From Fulvia fulva (Eukaryota > Ascomycota > Dothideomycetes > Mycosphaerellales > Mycosphaerellaceae), in NCBI RefSeq assembly GCF_020509005.1, contig NC_063012.1, positions 10,106,001-10,170,000 on the forward strand: DNA of 64,000 bases, in the 5' to 3' direction. Within the stretch, counting starts at the first letter, position 1. The number at the start of each line of letters is the position of its first letter. Positions 55,541 to 64,000 of this stretch are shown here, in pieces. The position numbers and the translations under genes are program-made. Under the pieces are notes generated by a model. The model saw only the letters and a list, made by a program, of their open reading frames with translations, had not been told where the DNA came from and did not search any database.

Positions 55541-56581
55541 GTGATGCTTGCATGCGGACCGGCTAGCTTGCGAGGCAAAAGTCACTTGTGGCTCGAGCTG
55601 CGTTCTTCCGCGATGCTGGGTACGCCGGTGCTAGACAAGCTAGCGCTCTGCACTACTGCCGCCACACTCGCGGCAAATGTGTCGTGCTTGTGAAGGGCTG
55701 CCGTACCTGGAACAGCGCGCCAGAGCCGTGGATTCGGCCACCATCGGTGCGAGGCTGCATGTCGTCTTGGGCTGCTTGTGCCACCCACGCCATGCCCACA
55801 TGTATGTACGTAGCGGCAGTCGCTGTTGCTGTACCAACAGACGACCCCGTACGACCAAGCCTGTGCAGCGACTCCGAGTGCAGCCCGCCTCCCGGCAGAC
55901 ACGCAGGCGCAGGATCGTGGGCGGTGCGCGAACGCAGTGTGCAGTGTGCAGGATTGCAGGCCTGTTCATCAAAAGAGAGCCCGCGCTAGTGTCGCATCAA
56001 GTCAAACAGGCTTGCAACTCTGTGTCTAGCGAGCATCCCGGTTGCCGCGGAAGGCAAGCTCACATTTCCTTCTGGGCCACGCTGCTGGTGCTGGCACCAT
56101 CAACGGCACCTGTGCAGCCCAGCCCAGCGACCGCTGCCCACCCCGGCCTGCTGAGCTCGGTGCCTTTCGAGTCGGTCTGGAGGCCCTGCTGTCCTGTCTG
56201 CGCGCGATGATGCATCGCAGGGCACCAGGGCACACTAGCAGCTGGACTCGACTGCGCTGCCAGAAATGTCGCTGCTGCCACAAGCGGCGGCCAGGAGGTC
56301 TGTTCGCTCTCTGTTGTCATCACACCGCCCGCTTCTATATCACTGGTCATGTCCCTGGGCGCGGGCAGACCACTCTCGCCTGTCAAACCCATTCCTTTGA
56401 CCTAATAGGCTCCGGACCATCTGACAGCTCGTATTGTATCAGCTCACTCGTCGCAGCAACAAGCCAACAACTCAGCGTCGTTCGTCGACACCTTCATCCA
56501 TCCAGCCCGCCGTGTGCTCTCTCCTCTGCTGGCTGTACGTGGCTTTCCGCTATGAGCATCCTCGCGCGTGCTCAGCTCTAG

Positions 56582-58579
56582 TCAAGGCAGCGAGATCCTC
56601 CAATACCGGCCCATCCGCCTCACACACACACACACACACACACTACAGTCTATTGCTCACTCGGGGCGTCTCGACGTCCCACGTCATCAGCCAACGTGGC
56701 TGCCACCGACATCCATCGTTACAACCACAGTCACTATCGGGAGCCTGTTGAGTACGACGGTCTAGCGAAGCTCGATCAGTACCGCAGCCCGAAACCCAGG
56801 TTCGACAGTCATATCTGGTCTGGCCGACGAGGCAGCCCGGAACCTCCAACGGCAGAGCAGCAACGTCCATGGTCCTCACAACGGGACCAGGCTGGAAACT
56901 CAGGAAAAGGGTTCATGTCAGATCGGCCTCATGACCACGCCCCTCGGGATAGTTTGATTACAAGTAGCAACGAAGCGATCCCACCTCGATATCAGAGCTC
57001 ACCTGCACCGCTCGATCAGTATGCAAGACCCCCACCCGCACATTCGACCAGTGCACCATCGCCGACTTTGTATCGGCAACCGTCAGGAAATGGCCGTGCA
57101 ATGGAACTGCCGCCGTTACCACAGGCGCTCAGTGCTCAAGGTGGGAGATTTCCTCCGGCCTCGAGGTTGGCGGGATTGTCCTCCATGCTGAACCCAGCTG
57201 AACCCGAAGAGAGTTCCCAAGCACGGAGACGAAAAGCCTCGCACTTGGACTCGCCCAGCTCTTCATCTGCCAGGCTTCCTCCACTGGCGACTAGCGACCC
57301 TTCGTTCCACCCTTCAAGAGCAACGCCTACTCCGACGTCTATGAATCTGCCCGGTTCTTATGGCGAGAGGCCTCCACGCAGGATTTTGACTCCAAGGTCG
57401 CCTTCACTGCAGCGTGCTGCAAGCCTCAACCAGCTCAATGCACCAACTTCAGCGACGTACAGTGCACAGCAAGCGCCTTGCGCAGTTTCTCCACGGAGCA
57501 GAGCCTACGCTATCGAACCAGGAACATCTGGCGTGCCGCCTCTACCTACGCCACCAGCAGGAGCAAGAACAAGTTATGCTTCTTCCGCCCCAACACCACC
57601 AGTGCCAGCCTCGCGACGGACTAGTATTGGCGGGGCTCGTGGTCAAAGACTTGTGTCTGAAAGCACTAGCCCAATCTCATCCTACTCGGGCCACAGTCAG
57701 CAAGGTCCGGGCTCTCCCAATGCGCTTTCATCCTCGACCTCAATGCCAACATTGTCCGCCGCCTACTCTGCTAACCACGAATCATCGAGCTCAGGTGGAC
57801 ACGAGCGACAACGACCATTTGGAGTGCCTATCTCGTCTTCTGGGGGGCAGAATGTATACCAAATGATGACTCTGGAGACTACATCAGGCACAGTGCAACT
57901 TCCAGTCGATGTACAGGCGGCTTCGCGAGTCGCCGACGAAAAGAGAAGGCGCAATGCTGGTGCCAGTGCTCGATTCAGGCAGCGGCGCAAAGAGAAGGAG
58001 AAGGAGGCTTCGACAATGATCTCGAGGCTGGAGCAGCAGATGAAGGAGATGGCCGAGGATGCAGATTTTTACAAGCGTGAGAGAGATTATCTGGCGGGTG
58101 TTGTTCTGCAGTCACCTGGTGGAGACCGCCACTTCCCACGACCTCCGTCCCCACGCCATCGAAGAAGCTCGTCGTTGGCTGGCTACAGCGCATCAGGAAG
58201 CACAGGATACGCGGCCGCTCATGAGCAAGGAGGTAGGAGCCCAGATGATGGTCGGAATGTCCGCCGCAGGACGTCGACTGTCTCACTGCCTCCTCCACAA
58301 GCGCAGAATCCGGCACCTAGGCAGCCTTATCAGCAAGGCTACCCGCCGCAGAACTACGCTCAGCCTCTGGCTCCGCAATCTCAGCCACCCGCTATGCATC
58401 AACCTAGCACTCTACTACCAGCGCCTAGTAATCGCAACACCCTACCTCCTCCACCACCTCCTCCGGGGCCGCTCATTCAGCTGGCGCCACAGACTGGACC
58501 ATGGAATCCTTATGATCAACGAAGACCAGGGCCTCCAGCGCCGCCTGGACCGCCTGGACAGCATCGCGAGAGTCGATGA
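56582..58579 (+). CDS. bZIP transcription factor; N-terminus unresolved
   Basis: The frame is open from a TAG at 56579 to the stop at 58577-58579. The first in-frame ATG is at 56915 (554 aa), but coding-like sequence begins about 220 bp earlier (56696 on), so an upstream exon joined near CATCAG|CC (56690) is likely. Counted from 56915, the basic region is at about 340-362 with the N-x7-R signature (Asn347, Arg355: NAGASARFRQRRKEKEKE). A leucine-zipper-like heptad helix follows (ISRLEQQMKEMAEDADFYKRERDYL). Preceding LPVDVQAASRVADEKRRR resembles fungal Cys-3/MetR-Zip-type factors; that affiliation is tentative. The rest is Ser/Pro/Gln-rich, with a polyproline run near the C-terminus. Confidence 0.8.
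   Translation, partial: SRQRDPPIPAHPPHTHTHTHTTVYCSLGASRRPTSSANVAATDIHRYNHSHYREPVEYDGLAKLDQYRSPKPRFDSHIWSGRRGSPEPPTAEQQRPWSSQRDQAGNSGKGFMSDRPHDHAPRDSLITSSNEAIPPRYQSSPAPLDQYARPPPAHSTSAPSPTLYRQPSGNGRAMELPPLPQALSAQGGRFPPASRLAGLSSMLNPAEPEESSQARRRKASHLDSPSSSSARLPPLATSDPSFHPSRATPTPTSMNLPGSYGERPPRRILTPRSPSLQRAASLNQLNAPTSATYSAQQAPCAVSPRSRAYAIEPGTSGVPPLPTPPAGARTSYASSAPTPPVPASRRTSIGGARGQRLVSESTSPISSYSGHSQQGPGSPNALSSSTSMPTLSAAYSANHESSSSGGHERQRPFGVPISSSGGQNVYQMMTLETTSGTVQLPVDVQAASRVADEKRRRNAGASARFRQRRKEKEKEASTMISRLEQQMKEMAEDADFYKRERDYLAGVVLQSPGGDRHFPRPPSPRHRRSSSLAGYSASGSTGYAAAHEQGGRSPDDGRNVRRRTSTVSLPPPQAQNPAPRQPYQQGYPPQNYAQPLAPQSQPPAMHQPSTLLPAPSNRNTLPPPPPPPGPLIQLAPQTGPWNPYDQRRPGPPAPPGPPGQHRESR
56621..56642 (+). 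repeat. (CA)11 microsatellite
   Basis: Eleven CA units lie upstream of the bZIP coding region. They are in the open frame as His/Thr codons but are more likely in the leader or an intron. Confidence 0.9.
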
Positions 58580-59404
58580 GAGTTCCGCAGCTGCAAGGCT
58601 TGTTGAAAACATTGGGGGACTGTAATAGCACTGAGCATGACAATCACTATGCTCATTAAGGAAGATGGAAGCAAGGCGGAATCCGCACCACAGTCTCGCA
58701 CCGCGAGACGGAAGCTGCACAAATCTGTACATGTTGGATTTTCACACTACTGATGATACCCTTTCCAGCGAGTTGGAGAGCAAGGCGCAAGAAAGACTGG
58801 AGCTGTTGTATTGATCATTTTCTACGCGCTGAGATACCCCCCCAACATCTGGCATTTGTTTCCTACACCGGCGGGGCGTTTTTGTGATTTTTTGCCATAG
58901 TAGGATGCAGGATCTCACGATCACGAATGTATACTTCGATATTCCAATATTGTGGCCAATAGTTCCCTGCATTGGGTCAGACACTTCTATCACGTTAGGC
59001 ACGCAGGTTCATCAAGAGGCCGGTCTCTCCTTAGCGTGCAGCGACTCTTACAGCAACTCAACTTTCTGCCTGAATTGCCAATTAGGCTCTTCTAATCCAC
59101 GAAATCCTTTCGGCTACATTTTCCTATATGCACAATGCGCAGATACCTACCGTGCTCGCCCACAGAGTTTCAGGTTCAGGCTTTCAGCACCGTCGTTGGG
59201 CCCAGCCTGAGCTCTCACCGTTTTGCTCGTCCCTGGCCTGAGTCCGCCGTTTCGATGTTGAGCAGGAGGACTACAGCTTCGCACGCTTCGCTTCGGCGCG
59301 CGCGCCCTGACTTTCTGTCGGTGGTGTATCGATCTTCCAGCGAGTATTGCAGTCTGCTGGTGAGAGTTCTGCAAGTGATCCACATGCCGTACATGCCGTG
59401 TACG
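58580..59404. other. 3' flank of bZIP gene up to the RIP boundary
   Basis: No supportable gene. Composition is ordinary until about 59405, where CA and TG dinucleotides abruptly disappear. Confidence 0.5.
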
Positions 59405-59941
59405 TAGCGCGGTTGACCAACGCTAAAGGTTATCCGCTATAACGTAGCTTGTACGCCGGCGCTAAAGTAGATCCGGCGCCGCTATTAAATTGCATTAATT
59501 ATTTGCTAAGAAAAGCCGTTAGAGCCCTTACCGAGAGCCGTTAGCGCCGCGCTAGCGTACTAGCGCGCGGCTTCTATATTAATTTTTTAGATATTAAATT
59601 AGTAGCTAAAACCTATACTAACCTTTATACGTATCCTATACCCTATACTATATCCTTATCTCTATTTCTATTCCTATCTACCTACTAACCTAGAGGCTTA
59701 GTATTATTACTATAGCTCTATATCTTCTAATAGCCTCTCTTTACGCGTACGCCTATCTCTATATTAATCTCTATACGAATCCTCTAACTACGCGAATATA
59801 TATACTAATACCTATACGACTATACCTAAGTAACTCGACTTTAGTAAGAACGTCGTAGTCGAGGTAAGTTCTAGCCCTAAGCCGTATATATACGCCTACG
59901 TCTACGTCTATACTTATACCTATATAGACTAACGTACTTTA

Positions 59942-59990
59942 CTACCGAGCGGGCTATACTACCGAGCGGGCTATACTACCGAGCGGGCTA
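59942..59990 (+). repeat. 17-bp tandem repeat, almost three copies
   Basis: CTACCGAGCGGGCTATA is repeated exactly 2.9 times inside the RIP-affected region. Confidence 0.92.
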
Positions 59991-61153
59991 CTTTTACTAA
60001 GAACTATACTACTTCTACTTAAATTACGACGGTATCTTAATACGACGATATCCTATAGAATCGTTACTAGAAGGATAATTCCCCTTTAGATTCTTCGCTA
60101 TCTAGTAAGTCTACTTAATAGGTACGTACATTATACCCCGACTCGCTATATCGCTTATAGCGTCGTAGCCTTAGTACTAGCCGAACACTATCTAGCGACT
60201 CTCTACTTACTTCCTACCTCCTAGTATCCTCTAGAGGTATTAATTACGACGCCTTATTAAAGGTTAGAGACCCTCTAGACTAAATGTACCTACGCTTTCG
60301 TACTTTCCGCTATATAAGGGCCTCGTTAGACTTACGTAGCTTACTAATCTTGCTTCGTATAAGAGCTATCTAATACGCTATCTCTCTACTCCCTCTCTAT
60401 TACCCTATTAAACGATCTACCTCTTTCTACTACGCCTTTCTAAACCCGTAACGACGCTCTAAGATATAATAACACCTATTATAAACCCTCTCTCGTCGAA
60501 GTTATAGGTGTCCTAGTTATTACGGTTTACTACTACCGTAACGTCGCGCCGCGGCTCTTCCCCGCGGGGAACCCGTACCCCCGCGTACTAGCGCCTTAGC
60601 GCTTCCTTATATATCTTACGCGCTTCGCGCTTCTCTTTCGTAGCCTTACTAAACAACGCTTATTTTACGGCAACCCTATACTATCGTCTTATAGATTACT
60701 ACCCGTAATAGTTTATTCGGTCCTATAAGTGGCCTATCTAGTTAGGCTAGTAGTTATAATCAAATCTTACTAGTAAAGTACGCGTTAAGGTAGGTCAAAT
60801 TTACTATAGTTACTAACCGTCGAGTCGCGCGTATAGGCGTATTAACAATAACTATAGTCGCGTAAACAAGCGTATTAGTTAAGTTAATAGATTACCTCTC
60901 TCCTTTACGTAAAACGCGCGCCTCCCTTCTCTTATAGGGCCCTTATATACCTACTAAGAGAGCAGTCTTATCTACTACGTAATAGTATAATATAGCTATA
61001 CCCGGTAGTACTACTAACGGGGTACTCTTACTTAAGTAACCTCTTTATCTAGATCTTAGTAAGTATAAGCGTTAGTCGCTCGTACGCGCTAAGCTTTTCC
61101 TAACCGTATCTACTAAAACGTAGACACTCGATAACCTAGGTATCGATACCGCC

Positions 61154-63120
61154 CTAGGTACCTTCCCTTCCGACGACGACTCGAACGTATTCGCCGCCAA
61201 ATAATAAGAGATCGAGAAGGACCTACTACCTAAAGAAGAGTAATTTGTCTTAACCTCCGACCCTATTAACTTTGTACAATTCCTCGACGAAGAATAGATC
61301 TTAGAAGAAGGAGGAATTAAGGTGTATAAGATTATAGAGTTAAGAGATAATATATCTATATAAGATAGTAAAACTAATAATATACGCTAACCTAAGGAGT
61401 AGGTAATTGCCTTAGAGTATACTACTATTAAGAGCCTAGCCGAGTTCGCGACTCGTACTATAGTATACCCGGAGATTATATTTCACCTCGTTCGCTAGAT
61501 ATAGTCAGACTTTATTATACTTTTTGACTAGGTCGAGTCTCTAAAGAAGGCTAATAAGGTTATATAGCGTAAGTACGCCGATATAAAGAAGGAACGTAAT
61601 ATCGTATCCGAGAGTCTTAGTTAACTCGAAAAGGATAAGGATGTTAAGGGCCTCTTTATATTCTACTTTAACAAATACTAGAAGTATTAGAGTTAGATAT
61701 AAGACCTTAAGGAAGCTAATTAGCGCCTCTAATAGGATAACGATACGCTCTTTAGATAGGTCGAGGAGTCGTAGGTAGGTATATTACCTACGGACATTAA
61801 AGCCCTATCTAAGCGTAATTAGGCTTTAAATAAGGAGGTAGTAGAGCTAAAGGCTTAGCTAGTAGCTAAGGATACGAACGGTACTAGCGATACTAGCGGT
61901 ACTAACGATAATAATAATAATGACTATAGTCGTTAGGTCCGCGTCTACTCCCCTCGTCGTAACGGTGTTTTACGATTACCTACGCCTCCTACTTAGTAGG
62001 ACCGTATAGGTAGAGGTACCCGACGAGGAGGTAGTAGAGGTAGTAGCGATAACGACGGAGACAACTCTAATAACGATAAGGGTAGAGATAATAGTCGACT
62101 ACGCCGTTACCTACGCCGTAACTCCTTACGACGAGAACGCTAGGGTATACCTAGTAGTACTTCTAGGGTAACTAGTAATACCGCCGTTAGCTAGTTCACT
62201 ACTATCGAACCCTCCGTTAATATTATATATACTAATAAGTTAGTTAAGGACCTAGAAAGTAAGTTCGATAATAAGAATATTAACTTTGACCGTTAGCTCG
62301 ATTAGCTAGAGATTAAGCTGTCCGTAATATAGTTCTAGACTATCGAGGACGGACTACGCTATATCCTTAACTACCTCGACGGGTACCCGTACTAGCTATA
62401 TAATCCGCGAGTACCCTCTAAGCGTACTAAGCGCAATTACGTTAACCCCTTTAAGTCTATCGATAGGATGATCTAATTCCTTATCGATCGGTATAGTAAG
62501 AAGGACGTCGTAGGTAAGGCCTTCTAGAAGCTCTAGGTCTTATAGTAGGGTAAGAACGAGTCATTTTCTATCTTTATCGCTAAGTACGACAAATAGCGTA
62601 ACTTATACGACCTATTAGCTAAGACTAATCACCGCCTACTCGAGGGTAAGCTTAACTATAAATATATAGAGGCACTGCCTATAGAGACTAAGGACCGCGA
62701 AGACTTAGTCGACCTATACTATAAGCTCGAAGCTAAGTTCGAGCGCCTAAAGTCAAAGACCCTAGCTATACTACGACTACCTCGTAGTACTAGCGGTAGT
62801 AATAGCGGTAGTAACGGTACTATACCTACCGCGCCCGGCGTAGCCTAAGGTTTAGGCCTTAAGCTATACGCTTAGATACTACGCGAATTTAAGAAACTTA
62901 AGAAGCTCGAGCCTAAGGAGAAGGCTAGTATTATCGTAGTAGGCGGTTATGTCCGCTACCGCCGTATAGACTATAACTTATACTCGCTAGACTACCCTAT
63001 TAAGTAGTATAAGCGCCCTCCGCCGCGCGCGAATACTAGCTCTATAATATAGACACCGGCTAACCCTTAGTAATAGGGAAATAGCTAGACTAACGCTTAA
63101 GTACGATAACCGTTAGTCCT
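61154..63120 (+). pseudogene. Gag-like polyprotein relic with RIP-type stops
   Basis: One plus-strand frame reads through about 650 codons interrupted only by TAG and TAA, never TGA, in the parts I read. That is what CpA-to-TpA change does to CAG and CAA (Gln). Parts: an N-terminal helical, charged region; a Ser/Arg/Gly-rich linker near 61900-62150; a gag-capsid-like block at about 62440-62760 (SIFIAKYDK..RNLYDLLAKT); and a zinc-knuckle-like segment at 62948-62992. There TAT/TAC (Tyr) codons occupy the four ligand positions in a x2-x4-x6 spacing, as expected if Cys and His codons were mutated. Clearly dead. Fungal retrotransposon gag is the best reading. Confidence 0.65.
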
Positions 63121-64000
63121 ACTTACGAATATAATACTAAGAAGGAAATATAGCGAGATACGGTAATATAAGAACTAGAGTACGCTTTATATATATTAGT
63201 AAGCTCTCTAACACCGCCTATTATATAAGGGGTACTAAGGCCGAGAGTGTCCCCTTACCTTATAATACTTAGTAGTATAGATAGTAATTAAGCTCTTACC
63301 TTCCTTAATTATAGAGCTACCTTTTAGTATATAAATTCTATATACGCTCGTATATATAATCTTCCTCGACTCTAGGAAGAACCTCTTTAATTAGGACTAG
63401 CTAATAGCGGCTCCGCTAACGAGCTTATTACCGAGTCTACGTACTTTCCTTTTAATATCGGCGGCTACGTCGAGATCCTTAGCTACTATTTAGTAGAATC
63501 ACTAGAGTATAATATCGTGCTCGGCTCTAGTTAGTTCGTAGACTACGAACTAGAGATATAATAGGAGAAGGGTATTATAATAATGAATTATTTAAAATGC
63601 CGTACCTATAAGGTAAACTAGAGGTCTAATAAGTACCTAATAGTATAGTCTATTAACTATCTAGCTACGCTAGTACTATTAGGTAGTTATTAACTACCGA
63701 TAGTAGAAGATAATACCGACGAAGTTACCGCTCCTACGCTATCGTTACCTAAGTATATACCCTAACTATAGTTCTATACGACGTTCGAGGACGAAGAGGA
63801 TAACTTCCGTATATATACTTAATAACCGTTACCGGTAGACGGCGTTAAGATGTTAAAGTGACTGTACTAATATACGAAATAAAAGTAACGAGTTATTAAA
63901 CTAGAACTAGAGATCGATATCGTAAACATCTCCGCGGCCTACGTATTATAGTACCGGTATATATTTAGTTAACCCCGCGGGTACGTACCTAGACCTCGCG

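Larger units (their letters stand above)
53430..56580. other. Gene-poor 3.1-kb region
   Basis: Many overlapping short frames on both strands, none convincing. It holds two short 7-bp-unit repeats (listed separately). The last part is presumably the promoter and leader of the bZIP gene. Confidence 0.45.
59405..64000 (+). mobile_element. RIP-degraded LTR retrotransposon relic (gypsy-like), truncated by window end
   Basis: From about 59405 the sequence is dominated by TA steps while CA and TG almost vanish; for example 59701-59760 and 60001-60060 contain neither. CG is kept, so this is CpA-directed mutation on both strands, the RIP signature. A gag-like frame (listed separately) is followed near 63500 by a protease-end-like segment (EYNIVLGSS, in another frame), the order expected for a gypsy element. 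No LTR pair is visible, and the element continues past 64000. Class is inferred from gag and protease-like traces only. Confidence 0.75.

Noticed and set aside
59405..64000. CRISPR-like or satellite interpretation of the AT-rich end
   Set aside because: No regular spacer/repeat pattern; dinucleotide bias and a continuous gag-like frame fit RIP of a retrotransposon.

Overview
The window is nuclear DNA of a filamentous ascomycete. The genes have short spliceosomal introns (mostly 41-77 bp, GT..AG, with CTAAC/CTGAC-type branch sites). They encode fungal housekeeping proteins: MSH6, folylpolyglutamate synthase, TAF7, NOP12, a DEP1/Sds3-type Rpd3L subunit, PMT4 and succinate-semialdehyde dehydrogenase. 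The last 4.6 kb carries the C-to-T signature of repeat-induced point mutation (RIP). Gene style and introner-like intron copies suggest Dothideomycetes (Mycosphaerellales-like), but that placement is inference.

Layout. 1-6512: no supportable gene. 6515-8044: a 1530-bp defective pogo/Fot1-type Tc1-mariner element (minus orientation). 8291-11729: two unrecognised genes, convergent. 13629-13946: NAA38-like LSM protein. 14213-14353: a probable intron-bearing tRNA. 14785-20407: divergent FPGS and MSH6. 21040-22119: ankyrin protein. 23342-24985: TAF7. 25065-26789: a small unknown gene and a MARVEL-domain membrane protein. 27842-32769: three zinc-dependent medium-chain dehydrogenases (BDH1-like, ADH6/CAD-like, ADH1-like). 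32770-35848: gene-poor. 35849-45961: a repeat-containing conserved protein, NOP12, DEP1-like, PMT4. 46214-50770: RING protein, SSADH, SMP-30/regucalcin-like protein. 51902-53427: second copy of the pogo-like element in the opposite orientation. 53430-56580: gene-poor. 56582-58579: bZIP factor. 59405-64000: RIP-degraded gypsy-like retrotransposon relic running off the window.

Functional links. FPGS and MSH6 share a 207-bp intergenic promoter. NOP12 and the DEP1-like gene are also divergent. The three dehydrogenases, with SSADH and the regucalcin-like gene about 15 kb away, are oxidoreductive carbon-metabolism genes, but nothing here shows they form one pathway.

Most unusual features: (1) the BDH1-like gene has a 9-nt microexon between two introns that are recognisable copies of each other, each inserted at an identical TGTG^G exon site; (2) SSADH carries a 17-nt microexon in its invariant PWNFP motif; (3) two >99% identical transposon copies share the same internal deletion of the catalytic core; (4) the terminal relic keeps one reading frame of about 2 kb broken only by TAG/TAA, as expected from RIP of Gln codons.
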